Source: CAUPWF01 sp964367685 (GTDB lineage: Bacteria; Bacillota; Clostridia; Lachnospirales; Lachnospiraceae). Taken from it: 64,000 bases of DNA. The notes below the pieces were generated by a model, which was given only the letters and a program-made list of their open reading frames with translations, was not told the origin of the DNA and ran no database searches. Where the stretch lies: NCBI GenBank assembly GCA_964367685.1, contig CAYIYM010000009.1:4139-68138 (forward strand), written 5' to 3'. The first letter of the stretch is position 1. Each line of letters starts with the position of its first letter. Shown piece after piece: positions 18,679 through 26,900 of the stretch. The translations under genes and the position numbers were made by a program.

Positions 18679-18734
18679 ATTTTGAGCTAACCTAGAGTTG
18701 AAAATTGGAGATGTAGCCAAGTTTCCCTCGTACA

Positions 18735-18796
18735 AATAAGCATTATATATGTCAAAGCCTTATGAAAAGGCATAGACAGTATAGTGCTTATTTTTA
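18735..18796 (+). terminator. Long terminator hairpin after the 170-aa gene
   Basis: AATAAGCATTATA (18735-18747) pairs with TATAGTGCTTATT (18780-18792) with one wobble; nested stems TGTC/GACA and GCCTT/AAGGC fill the middle, and TTT follows. Confidence 0.8.
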
Positions 18797-18829
18797 TGCA
18801 TATAATGCAATGATTTTATTATAAAGGTA

Positions 18830-18880
18830 TTGACAGCCAACAAACGAGTTGATATATTGTACATATACAACAAGTACAAT
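18830..18880 (+). promoter_or_regulatory. Promoter and palindromic operator of the GntR-ABC operon
   Basis: A consensus TTGACA (18830-18835), 17-bp spacer and TATATT (18853-18858) form the promoter. ATTGTAC (18856-18862) and GTACAAT (18874-18880) are perfect inverted arms beginning at the -10 box, a position suited to repression by the YtrA-type regulator encoded first in the operon. Confidence 0.75.
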
Positions 18881-18910
18881 GATGACAAAGATTAATACAA
18901 ATGAATAAAA

Positions 18911-18954
18911 GTGAATGCAGAAGAAGTGAATGCAGAAGAAGTGAATGCAGAGAA
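18911..18954 (+). repeat. 15-bp tandem repeat in the operon leader
   Basis: GTGAATGCAGAAGAA is present at 18911 and 18926 and nearly complete at 18941. It lies in the untranslated leader between the operator and the GntR ribosome site. Each unit could encode VNAEE, but no ribosome site precedes it. Confidence 0.8.
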
Positions 18955-18998
18955 AGGGGAAGATGGTAAGTGAATATGAGACAGGAGGAATGTGCGAA

Positions 18999-19373
18999 GT
19001 GGAGATTATAATTAGCAACAATACGAATAAACCAATCTACGAACAGATTACCTCTCAAATAAAGGCTATGATTATGCGAGGGGAGTTAAAAGCAGGAGAT
19101 AGTATTCCATCTATGCGCAGTCTTGCTAAAACCATTCATGTTAGTGTAATAACAGTGCAAAAGGCGTATGAAGACTTGCAGAGAGATGGATTTATTGAAA
19201 CTACAGTTGGAAGAGGGAGTCGTGTAGCAGCACAAAACAAGGACTTTATTCAAGAAGAACAGCAAAAGTTGGTAGAAGAGCATCTAATGATAGCAACAGA
19301 CATTGCTCGTACCAATGGGATATCCATTGAGAAAGTATTAGAACTAACAAAAATGTTTTATGAGGAGGTATAG
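18999..19373 (+). CDS. GntR family regulator, YtrA subfamily
   Basis: A short 124-aa regulator. I chose GTG 18999 because AGGAGG ends 10 bases upstream and it gives the usual YtrA start ('MEIIISNNTNKPIYEQITSQIK'); an in-frame ATG at 18945 has no ribosome site. The winged helix ('GDSIPSMRSLAKTIHVSVITVQKAYEDLQRDGFIE') is followed by only a short tail, as in YtrA proteins that control an adjoining ABC exporter. It should bind the palindrome at 18856-18880 and repress its own operon. Confidence 0.88.
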   Translation: MEIIISNNTNKPIYEQITSQIKAMIMRGELKAGDSIPSMRSLAKTIHVSVITVQKAYEDLQRDGFIETTVGRGSRVAAQNKDFIQEEQQKLVEEHLMIATDIARTNGISIEKVLELTKMFYEEV

Positions 19374-19376
19374 GGA

Positions 19377-20237
19377 ATGAAAGCATTAGAAATCGTAGAA
19401 TTGTCAAAAGCTTACAAGAATTCAAATTTTCGTTTAAATAATATTAATCTATCAGTTCCCCAAGGTGCGATTACAGGACTCGTTGGGAAAAATGGTGCAG
19501 GAAAAAGCACAATTGTGAATGCTATCTTCGACATTGTACATCGAGATAGTGGAGAAATATATTTTTATGGAACTAAAATGACAGATGAAAACAAATGTTT
19601 GAAAAATAACATAGGGGTTGTATTTGACACTTTAAGCTATTCGGGGGAAATTAATATTATTAAGTTAGAAAAGGTTCTAAATGATATATACTCAGATTTT
19701 GATAAAAAATTATTTTGTCAATTCGTAGAACGTTTTGAGTTGCCGAGAAATAAAAAGATAAAGACATTCTCGAGGGGAATGTCGATGAAGTTATCGATTG
19801 CAGTGGCAATTTCACATGGAACAAAACTACTAATATTGGACGAGGCAACTGCGGGGCTTGACCCAGTCGTTCGAGAAGAAATTCTAGATGTTTTCTTGGA
19901 GTTTATTGAAAATGAAGAGAATTCAATCCTAATGTCTTCTCATATTTCTAGTGATTTGGAGAAGGTGGCAGATTATATTATTTTTATTGATAAAGGAGAA
20001 ATTATTTTACGTGAGAGTAAGGATTCTCTAATTTATAATTACGGTGTTGCTAAGATGAAGGAAAAGGAGTTCGAGCTTCTTTCACCAGATGAATATATAG
20101 GTTATAGAAAACGAGGGTTACAGACAGAAGTCTTAGTAACTGATAAGCAGACTTTTACACGGAAATATCCCGATATCATAATAGATGTTGCAAAAATAGA
20201 TGAAATACTACCGATTATTACCAAGGAGGTGGAATAG
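19377..20237 (+). CDS. ABC transporter ATP-binding protein
   Basis: A 286-aa ATPase. Walker A 'GLVGKNGAGKST' near residue 35, signature 'FSRGMSMKLSIAVA' near 132, Walker B 'LLILDEATAGLD' near 152 and the switch His in 'MSSHISSD' are all present. The C-terminal ~70 residues are an extra domain typical of exporter ATPases of this class. It starts 3 bases after the GntR stop and works with the next gene's membrane subunit. Substrate unknown; homologues are associated with envelope stress or antimicrobial peptide response. Confidence 0.9.
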   Translation: MKALEIVELSKAYKNSNFRLNNINLSVPQGAITGLVGKNGAGKSTIVNAIFDIVHRDSGEIYFYGTKMTDENKCLKNNIGVVFDTLSYSGEINIIKLEKVLNDIYSDFDKKLFCQFVERFELPRNKKIKTFSRGMSMKLSIAVAISHGTKLLILDEATAGLDPVVREEILDVFLEFIENEENSILMSSHISSDLEKVADYIIFIDKGEIILRESKDSLIYNYGVAKMKEKEFELLSPDEYIGYRKRGLQTEVLVTDKQTFTRKYPDIIIDVAKIDEILPIITKEVE

Positions 20238-20238
20238 A

Positions 20239-20892
20239 ATGAAAGGATTATTAAGAAATAACTATTACACAGTAAAAGACTCTCTAAAAACTGTAGGTAT
20301 CATGACAATTGGAGTCTATATTATAACACTTATTATACTTTTTTTATTTCCTGAGAAGATTATAGTAATAGATTATGTGACAATAGGGATAATGGGAGGC
20401 TTTTCTGGATTATCATTTACTTTGCTTTACAATGGGAATCTATCAAAGTGGAACAGATTTGAACTCACGATGCCGATTGTGCGACAAGATGTAATAAGAA
20501 TGCGATATCTTACATTTGCTTTATTTGGGCTGATAGGAATTATGTCCATATCGGCTATTCTATATAGTAGCTATGTCCTATTAGGTACTATAGATATAGA
20601 ACGATCAGGATATTTTCTTACGTTCGGGATTGTTATTTCTATGCTTTTACCGGCTTTTATGCATCCACTTATTTTAGTATTGGGTATGGATAAAGGACAG
20701 ATTGTTTATCTGTTTTCCATCATATTGTCCATTGTATTTTTTGTCCTCCCATCGATTGTATTTGAAAATGCTTTAGATAAAATCGAAAATCCGAATTTAG
20801 TTTATAGAATGATTATGAGTGTCATAAGTATTAGTATATTTATCGGATCCTACTTTCTTTCACGAAAGATATACGATAGAATGGACTTATAA
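20239..20892 (+). CDS. ABC-2 type permease
   Basis: A 217-aa protein with six hydrophobic helices, the membrane half of the exporter. I chose ATG 20239, which follows AAGGAGGT and starts one base after the ATPase stop; an earlier in-frame ATG at 20200 lies within the ATPase gene. No soluble domains. The match in size and position to ABC2_membrane_5-type partners of YtrA operons is an inference from context. Confidence 0.82.
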   Translation: MKGLLRNNYYTVKDSLKTVGIMTIGVYIITLIILFLFPEKIIVIDYVTIGIMGGFSGLSFTLLYNGNLSKWNRFELTMPIVRQDVIRMRYLTFALFGLIGIMSISAILYSSYVLLGTIDIERSGYFLTFGIVISMLLPAFMHPLILVLGMDKGQIVYLFSIILSIVFFVLPSIVFENALDKIENPNLVYRMIMSVISISIFIGSYFLSRKIYDRMDL

Positions 20893-20983
20893 TATCCGAT
20901 AAAGATTCAATTGATTTGTTTGTTACATGATGCGAGTGAAGCGTATATTGCAAGTATCATCAGACCATTAAAACCACACTTGA

Positions 20984-21012
20984 TTGACATCCTATTTTTA
21001 TTGTGGTATCAT
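20984..21012 (+). promoter_or_regulatory. Promoter of the DUF805 gene
   Basis: TTGACA (20984-20989), 17-bp spacer, TATCAT (21007-21012), 38 bp before the start codon. Confidence 0.75.
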
Positions 21013-21050
21013 CTCAAAGGTGATAAATATAAAAAAGAGGAGTTACAATT

Positions 21051-21404
21051 ATGAGTTGGTATTTAACAGTAGTAAGAGACAATTATGCAAATTTTAGCGG
21101 GAGAGCAAGTAGACAAGAATTTTGGATGTTCTATTTATGTAATATTATTATCATGACATTGCTTAATATTTTGGTGGGTGCGGTAGTAGCGGTTACTCAA
21201 TCAGGAATCATTGCTATTTTACCATTGATTTATGCATTTGCAATCCTTGTTCCATCAATAGCAGTTGCAGTTCGACGTTTACATGATATTGGGAAAAGTG
21301 GACTTTGGATCTTTATTTCAGTAGTTCCATTTGTTGGTGCAATTTGGTACCTTATCCTAATGATCAAGGATAGCGATAGAGGAGTAAATGCATACGGGGC
21401 ATAA
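21051..21404 (+). CDS. DUF805 family small membrane protein
   Basis: A 117-aa protein with three to four hydrophobic helices. The N-terminal 'NFSGRASRQEFWMFYLCNII', middle 'VPSIAVAVRRLHDIGKSGLWIFI' and C-terminal 'DSDRGVNAYG' are the diagnostic motifs of DUF805 (YhaH-like). The function of the family is not established. Single-gene transcript with its own promoter and terminator; AGAGGAG precedes the ATG. Confidence 0.88.
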   Translation: MSWYLTVVRDNYANFSGRASRQEFWMFYLCNIIIMTLLNILVGAVVAVTQSGIIAILPLIYAFAILVPSIAVAVRRLHDIGKSGLWIFISVVPFVGAIWYLILMIKDSDRGVNAYGA

Positions 21405-21415
21405 TAAGTGATATG

Positions 21416-21467
21416 AAAAGGGGATAATTGAAGTGGGCAACGAAGCCGCTTTCAATTATCCCTTTTT
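21416..21467. terminator. Bidirectional terminator
   Basis: GGGATAATTGAA (21421-21432) pairs perfectly with TTCAATTATCCC (21451-21462); flanking AAAAG and TTTTTATTTT runs let it work for the DUF805 gene and the convergent AIM24 gene. Confidence 0.88.
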
Positions 21468-21483
21468 ATTTTAGAAATTCAGT

Positions 21484-22272
21484 TTATAACTCAATGCTCT
21501 CGGTGCGAGCGCCAGTTCTAACTGGTGCTAATAAAATCTTACCTGTGCCACGGTATACATTTACTAAGCCTTCACCAGAGGCAGCAGATCCAATCAATGA
21601 TTTACCAGAACGCTCTACGGTAAAGTCTAAACTGCCACTCCAAGCAATTGCTAAATTCCCGTCTATTTTCAAGACATCATTTTCAAGAGTGATTTCAATT
21701 AATTCTTCTTTTGGACAAGGAGATTCAACACATAGAATTCCTTTTCCAGTAATTCCTAGATTGAAGAGTCCCTCGTTTCCAGCAACAGCAGAGGAAAGAT
21801 TTGAACGCATAACAGCTTTGTGCTTTAAACCGGATTCACAAGCCATGAAGAGTCCGTCGTCTAAGACGATAGAACCATTCCAATGATCTACATCTAATAA
21901 GAGAATGTATTTATAAGTAGGTTCAAGAACTAAAGTTCCTGAGCCGGTGTACTCGGGTTTGATTGCAGACTCTCCGGTCATCTTGCCACGAACAGCCTTG
22001 CCAAGGAAATCACCAACACCCTTGATTCCTGTTGTTGCCTTTACATCACCGACCATCCATTGCATGGCTCCTGATTGAGTGGTTATATTGGATTCGCCTA
22101 GATCACATACTAGCTGACGACGTTTTATGTTCATCATGCTAGAGAAGTAAGCCATTTGGGCACTGGAAGGTGTAATGCTTAAGTCTCGTTGATATTCAAC
22201 TACTTGAAAAGCACCTAACTGTGCTAGGACTTTTACGTCATCGTTATTTGTATAATTGGATATTTTGTACAT
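21484..22272 (-). CDS. AIM24 family protein
   Basis: A 262-aa beta-rich protein with the AIM24/TIGR00266-type layout: an N-terminal 'FQVVEYQRDLSITPSSAQMAYFSSMMNIKRRQL', a middle 'GSGTLVLEPTYKYILLLDV', then 'GLFNLGITGKGILCVESPCP' and a final 'RGTGKILLAPV'. The role of bacterial members is not established; no signal peptide or transmembrane helix. It starts 36 bases after the D-serine dehydratase stop with GAAAGGAG before the ATG, so the two are probably cotranscribed. I see no metabolic link between them. Confidence 0.82.
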   Translation of the reverse strand: MYKISNYTNNDDVKVLAQLGAFQVVEYQRDLSITPSSAQMAYFSSMMNIKRRQLVCDLGESNITTQSGAMQWMVGDVKATTGIKGVGDFLGKAVRGKMTGESAIKPEYTGSGTLVLEPTYKYILLLDVDHWNGSIVLDDGLFMACESGLKHKAVMRSNLSSAVAGNEGLFNLGITGKGILCVESPCPKEELIEITLENDVLKIDGNLAIAWSGSLDFTVERSGKSLIGSAASGEGLVNVYRGTGKILLAPVRTGARTESIEL

Positions 22273-22308
22273 AAATAACTCCTTTCTTAAATTGCTTTAA
22301 TGATTGTA

Positions 22309-23658
22309 TTATAGGGTATGAGTTGCTGTATGATAATATTGTTCCATGATATGAGGAGGCACCATGTTGCCTCCTGTAGCCCAGATAAGGTGAGTGGCTT
22401 GAGACATATAATCATTTAGTTCCTCGGCACTTAAATAGGCAGATCCTTGTGGTGATAGTTCAACGACTTCGGGGCCTTTCATTCCAGCTAGAGCACTTGG
22501 TTCCAATGAAATATCTTCTGTATCTTTTAATTTTTTTAGATAAGCATACATCTCCTGATCTGTTAAAGTGTAGCAGCCATTTATAAATGGTTCGAGTGTT
22601 TTTCCTACAAAACTTGAAGCACGTCCTACCGCAAGACCATCGGCATCTGTTTTATTGTCAATTCCAAAATCTTGTACACAAATTTCATCGTGCAATCCAG
22701 TGATTAATCCTATGGTCATACATGGAGAGTGAGTTGGCTCGACGAAAAAACAATGGACGGCATCACCGAAAACAGCTTTTAGTCCAAAGGCTACTCCCCC
22801 AGGACCGCCACCTACTCCGCAAGGTAGATAGACAAATAATGGATGAGTTGCATCCACTGCAATTTTCTGTTCTTCAAATTGTTTTTGTAATCGTAATGCA
22901 GCTACAGCATAACCAAGAAATAGAGTCTTAGAATTTTCATCGTCAACAAAGTGACACATCGGATTAGAGGCAGCAGCTTTTCGCCCTTCCTCCACAGCTT
23001 TGCTGTAATCATCTTCGTATTCAACGACAGTAACTCCTTTGCTTCGAAGCAATTGCTTCTTCCATTCTTTCGCATCGGCAGACATATGCACTGTTGTTTC
23101 AAATCCTAGTTTGGAACCGATAATGCCAATGGATAGGCCGAGGTTACCAGTCGAACCAACAGCTACTTGATACTTGGAAAATAATTGATAACATTCCTTA
23201 CTATGGAGTATTGCATAGTCGCTTTCTAGGGTTAATAATCCGTGCTCCATGGCAATGGTTTCAGCCAAAGTAAGAACTTCATAGATTCCACCACGAGCTT
23301 TAATGGACCCGGAAATAGGAAGGTGACTATCTTTTTTTAGATAGAGTGAACCTGCAATTTTCTGGTTCAGGGACTGTTCTAACTTTTCTTTCATAAAAGG
23401 TATGGCTATGCATTCAGATTCAATGATTCCACCAGAAGCTTCTGTCTCGGGAAATGCTACCATCAGGTACGAGCGAAAACGCTGAAGTCTCGCTTCTGCA
23501 TCTCGTATATCCATCATACTTAGAGGTGCTTTTTTGAGTGCGTCATCACATGCGAGACGATAAGGGTTAAACCAATTGACATCCTTTAGATCCTTCATAT
23601 CCAACAATATAGGATGTGTCTCTAATAACTCATTTAAATTCCAATTCATAAAATCCAC
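22309..23658 (-). CDS. dsdA: D-serine ammonia-lyase (D-serine dehydratase)
   Basis: A 449-aa fold-type II PLP enzyme, about the length of E. coli DsdA. The PLP lysine lies in 'SHLPISGSIKARGGIYEVL' near residue 120, and the phosphate-binding Gly-rich loop is 'PCGVGGGPGGVAFGLK'. 'STGNLGLSIGI' is also conserved. It converts D-serine to pyruvate and ammonia, either as nutrition or detoxification of D-serine. AAAGGTGG precedes the ATG. It is divergent from the uridine phosphorylase gene; the ~340-bp region between holds the latter's promoter and a long A/T-rich leader. Confidence 0.92.
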   Translation of the reverse strand: MDFMNWNLNELLETHPILLDMKDLKDVNWFNPYRLACDDALKKAPLSMMDIRDAEARLQRFRSYLMVAFPETEASGGIIESECIAIPFMKEKLEQSLNQKIAGSLYLKKDSHLPISGSIKARGGIYEVLTLAETIAMEHGLLTLESDYAILHSKECYQLFSKYQVAVGSTGNLGLSIGIIGSKLGFETTVHMSADAKEWKKQLLRSKGVTVVEYEDDYSKAVEEGRKAAASNPMCHFVDDENSKTLFLGYAVAALRLQKQFEEQKIAVDATHPLFVYLPCGVGGGPGGVAFGLKAVFGDAVHCFFVEPTHSPCMTIGLITGLHDEICVQDFGIDNKTDADGLAVGRASSFVGKTLEPFINGCYTLTDQEMYAYLKKLKDTEDISLEPSALAGMKGPEVVELSPQGSAYLSAEELNDYMSQATHLIWATGGNMVPPHIMEQYYHTATHTL

Positions 23659-23891
23659 CTTTCTCCACTTTGAGATTTATTTTAAATAAGTTTATTTGGA
23701 AATAATATTTACTTGCTTATTTATACTTATATCATGTATGATTGCTATTAGAATGTCAATAAAGAACACACAAAATCACATAAATTAATCAAGTAATAGA
23801 GGAACAATTATAAGTAAACGATATAGGGCGTGTCGTATATACTTTAGTAGGAATAAACAAAAAAGACTTTTATTTATGTGAAAAAAGCAAA

Positions 23892-23920
23892 TGGACAATA
23901 AACAAGTCGAAATGTATCAT
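23892..23920 (+). promoter_or_regulatory. Promoter of the udp-deoC-luxR transcript
   Basis: TGGACA (23892-23897), 17-bp spacer, TATCAT (23915-23920). It is in the 340-bp gap between dsdA and udp; no other structure stands out there. Confidence 0.6.
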
Positions 23921-23998
23921 ACAAGCATGAGGAGATAAAAAAAGCTTATATGAAACAGGATAACGAAGTAGGGGTACGAGCGAAGAGAGGTGGAAATC

Positions 23999-24781
23999 AT
24001 GCAAAAATATTCAGGAGAAGTGGGATTACAGTATCATATACAAGTTAGACCAGGGGATGTAGGGCGTTATGTAATCCTTCCAGGCGATCCAAAGAGATGT
24101 GAGAAGATAGCAAAACATTTTGATGACCCAGTTCTTGTGGCAGACAGCCGTGAATATGTGACGTATACAGGATACTTAGATGGTCAGAAGGTGAGTGTAA
24201 CCTCAACGGGAATTGGTGGGCCCTCTGCATCTATTGCAATGGAAGAACTTGTAAAATGTGGAGCAGATACATTTATTCGCGTAGGAACATGTGGAGGGAT
24301 GGAGTTAGACATTAAAGGTGGAGATATTGTAGTTGCAACAGCTGCAATTCGAATGGAAGGGACTAGTAAAGAATATGCGCCAATCGAATTTCCAGCGGTG
24401 GCAGACTTAGAAGTAACGAATGCCCTTGTGAAATCGGCTAAGAAATTGGCTTATGATTTCCATACAGGTGTAGTACAATGCAAAGATGCCTTTTACGGGC
24501 AACATAACCCGGAAACTATGCCAGTAAGTTATGAGTTATTAGATAAATGGGAAGCATGGAAACGCATGGGGTGTAAGGCGTCGGAAATGGAATCAGCGGC
24601 ACTATTTATTGTAGCAAGTCACTTGCGTGTTCGTTGTGGGTCTAATTTTCTAGTGGTAGCCAATCAAGAAAGAGACGCATTAGGGTTAGAAAATCCAATT
24701 GCACACGACACGGAACGTGCAATAAAAGTTGCGATTGAAGCATTACGTATCTTAATAAAAGAAGACAGAGAACAGCCATAA
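23999..24781 (+). CDS. udp: Uridine phosphorylase
   Basis: A 260-aa member of the NP-I nucleoside phosphorylase family. ATG 23999 follows GAGAGGTGG; a GTG nine bases earlier overlaps that site. 'ILPGDPKRCEKIAKHF' and 'STGIGGPSASIAMEELVKCGADTFIRVGTCGG' bind phosphate and ribose, and 'ASEMESAALF' holds the catalytic region. 'EFPAVADLEVTNALV' and the TxxFYxGQ-like 'CKDAFYGQHNPE' favour uridine phosphorylase over purine or MTA enzymes. It splits uridine (and often deoxyuridine) into uracil and a pentose-1-phosphate. deoC follows 59 bases later, completing part of a nucleoside salvage route. Confidence 0.85.
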   Translation: MQKYSGEVGLQYHIQVRPGDVGRYVILPGDPKRCEKIAKHFDDPVLVADSREYVTYTGYLDGQKVSVTSTGIGGPSASIAMEELVKCGADTFIRVGTCGGMELDIKGGDIVVATAAIRMEGTSKEYAPIEFPAVADLEVTNALVKSAKKLAYDFHTGVVQCKDAFYGQHNPETMPVSYELLDKWEAWKRMGCKASEMESAALFIVASHLRVRCGSNFLVVANQERDALGLENPIAHDTERAIKVAIEALRILIKEDREQP

Positions 24782-24840
24782 TTAGTGTATAGGATAAAGA
24801 TATAAGATAAAGTAAAATTAGATAACATGAGGAGACGTAA

Positions 24841-25482
24841 ATGAATAAACAAGAAATATTAAGTAAAGTGGATCATACTTTGTTAAAACAAACAGCTACT
24901 TGGGAAGAAATAAAAGAGATATGCGATGGGGGAATTGAATATAAAACAGCATCAGTGTGTATTCCACCAAATCATGTAAAAGATGCAAAAAACTATGTCG
25001 AAGAGAAGTTAAAGATTTGTACGGTAATCGGATTTCCGACAGGATATATGACAACGGCGGCCAAAGTATTTGAGGCTAGGGATGCAGTAAAAAATGGTGC
25101 AGATGAAATCGATATGGTAATCAATATTGGTGATGTGAAGGCGGGAAAATATCAGGAAGTAGTATCAGAGATAAAGGAGATCAAAGACGCTTGTCAGGGG
25201 AAATTGTTAAAAGTGATTATAGAAACTTGTTTGTTGACAGAAGAGGAGAAAATTAAGTTGTGCGATGTGGTAACAGAGTCTGGTGCAGAGTACATCAAGA
25301 CTTCGACAGGGTTTTCCACTGGTGGGGCAACGATTGAAGACATTGCTTTAATGAAAAAATATGTAGGACCACATGTAAAGATTAAGGCAGCAGGTGGTAT
25401 TGGTTCATTTGAAGATGCAGAAGCAATGATTGCTGTAGGAGCAGACAGATTGGGAACGAGTAGATTAATTCCTACAAAATAA
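24841..25482 (+). CDS. deoC: Deoxyribose-phosphate aldolase
   Basis: A 213-aa class I aldolase of the usual bacterial length. The Schiff-base lysine is in 'EYIKTSTGFSTGGAT', with the second active-site lysine in 'VKIKAAGGIGSF' and 'DEIDMVINIG' earlier. It cleaves deoxyribose-5-phosphate into acetaldehyde and glyceraldehyde-3-phosphate. TGAGGAGA precedes the ATG. It is 64 bases upstream of the LuxR-type gene with no terminator between, so nucleoside salvage and the GRE regulator may share a transcript. Confidence 0.92.
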   Translation: MNKQEILSKVDHTLLKQTATWEEIKEICDGGIEYKTASVCIPPNHVKDAKNYVEEKLKICTVIGFPTGYMTTAAKVFEARDAVKNGADEIDMVINIGDVKAGKYQEVVSEIKEIKDACQGKLLKVIIETCLLTEEEKIKLCDVVTESGAEYIKTSTGFSTGGATIEDIALMKKYVGPHVKIKAAGGIGSFEDAEAMIAVGADRLGTSRLIPTK

Positions 25483-25546
25483 AGTATTTTACATAAAAAA
25501 GCTATTATCAAGGATACAAATAACCATATGAGGGGGCAGTGCATAG

Positions 25547-26656
25547 ATGAAAGAAAGAAGCAATGAACAAGTGAAGTTTTATGCAGAGATTGCAGGAACG
25601 CAATTATCAGCAAAAGAATTCTTTTCGGATGCATTGTTAGAATCTATAGATCGAAATTTCGGTATGAGGAATGTACTTGTTCTGTTTTATGACACAAAAG
25701 GCGGTTTTCTATCTTGGAGAACAGAGCGTGGAATTGAAGTGAATTATGAAGGACACCCTTATCAGAAAGTAGTTAACGAGAATCGCATTCGTAAGGTGAT
25801 CTATGCAGAAGCAGTACGAGATAAGCTTACCTACTACAATGTAATTCCAAGACTATATAAGTCGACTGATTTGATTTCTAAAGAAGTATATGAAGAAGAT
25901 TCTTATGTGAGATTTTTACAAGAAAATTTCAATGCTTATTATAGCGTAACCATGGCATTTGGAATTGATGCCTACATTGAAGTTGTCTTCTTTAAAACAA
26001 GAGAAGCAGGTGATTTTACCAATGAGGAAATGCATCAATTAGAAGATATTTATGTATTTCTCGCAAATGGATATACAACTTACAAAAAACATGAGCAGAG
26101 TAAAATAGTTTCATATCTGCAAAACAAAGTGATTGAGAAAAAGGAGAGTGCTTATATCATTATTGATGATTTTCTTCATGTAATGAATTATAATGAGCCC
26201 GCACTTGAATACTTGAAAGATGTGTTAGGCCCAGATATTGAAGGGCAAATGGAGTATAGTAATACCAGTTATTGGATTCAATTACTTTTGGGGTCGAGTG
26301 AACAGTGTGATCCTAAAGTAGCACAAGTTCGAAAAATCAAAGACTATATTTTTACAATTCATACACATGATCAAACATACTCAAATAAAATTATTGATCG
26401 ATATCATTGGATTACAATATCAGTGGCGGGCGAAGTACGGGAAATAATTACATTTGAGGATGTAAACTTCACAAAGAAGGAGCAGGTAGTAGCGGAATTG
26501 ATCCTTCAAGGATTGACGTATAACATGATTGCAGACAAATTAATAATTAGTTACCATACTGTAAAAAAACATGTACACAATGTATATACAAAATGCGGGG
26601 TGAATAGCAGATTTGAATTTTATAAATGGTATGAGAAAAATACAGATAAAAATTAG
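25547..26656 (+). CDS. LuxR-type sensor-regulator of GRE cassette 1
   Basis: A 369-aa protein. The first ~190 residues form a sensor-like domain I cannot name ('FYAEIAGTQLSAKEFFSDALLESIDRNFG...VLVLFYDT'), GAF/PAS-like in look. The middle (~195-295) is a second possible ligand or PAS-like region. The C-terminal LuxR/GerE helix-turn-helix is clear ('EQVVAELILQGLTYNMIADKLIISYHTVKKHVHNVYTKCGVNSRFEFYKW'). No receiver domain or transmembrane segment is seen, so it probably senses a cytoplasmic metabolite. It is a paralogue of the protein at 48252 along the whole length. The palindrome at 26752-26769 downstream is its likely target. Confidence 0.85.
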   Translation: MKERSNEQVKFYAEIAGTQLSAKEFFSDALLESIDRNFGMRNVLVLFYDTKGGFLSWRTERGIEVNYEGHPYQKVVNENRIRKVIYAEAVRDKLTYYNVIPRLYKSTDLISKEVYEEDSYVRFLQENFNAYYSVTMAFGIDAYIEVVFFKTREAGDFTNEEMHQLEDIYVFLANGYTTYKKHEQSKIVSYLQNKVIEKKESAYIIIDDFLHVMNYNEPALEYLKDVLGPDIEGQMEYSNTSYWIQLLLGSSEQCDPKVAQVRKIKDYIFTIHTHDQTYSNKIIDRYHWITISVAGEVREIITFEDVNFTKKEQVVAELILQGLTYNMIADKLIISYHTVKKHVHNVYTKCGVNSRFEFYKWYEKNTDKN

Positions 26657-26680
26657 AAAGAGCCAGTAGGCTCTTTTTTT
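26657..26680 (+). terminator. Terminator after LuxR-type gene 1
   Basis: AAAGAGCC (26657-26664), loop AGTA, GGCTCTTT (26669-26676) and a T-run. It separates the regulator's transcript from the activase/GRE operon. Confidence 0.9.
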
Positions 26681-26751
26681 GTGCAAGTAGCACATTAATC
26701 TGAAAGAAAAATATCTAAAACATGTCAAAATAACATTGAAATTGATTGAAA

Positions 26752-26769
26752 ATGGGGAATGTTCCCCAT
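26752..26769 (+). promoter_or_regulatory. Palindromic operator candidate upstream of GRE operon 1
   Basis: ATGGGGAA-TG-TTCCCCAT is a perfect 8+2+8 inverted repeat, 131 bp upstream of the activase start. An equivalent palindrome with the same TG centre lies at 49523-49540 upstream of the paralogous operon. The site probably binds the LuxR-type regulators encoded just upstream of each. Confidence 0.75.
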
Positions 26770-26900
26770 AAAAAATAAACTGATACGTTACTAGGAGAGA
26801 CAATATATTTAATATATAATAAATCAAAAGAATGGTTAAAAAAATAACAAAATCATTTATGAAAAATTAGATTTTAGAAATTACAAGATAGGAGTTTGTA

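Noticed and set aside
18911..18954. Short tandem repeats as a CRISPR array
   Set aside because: The 15-bp units are directly adjacent with no unique spacers, and no cas genes are present.
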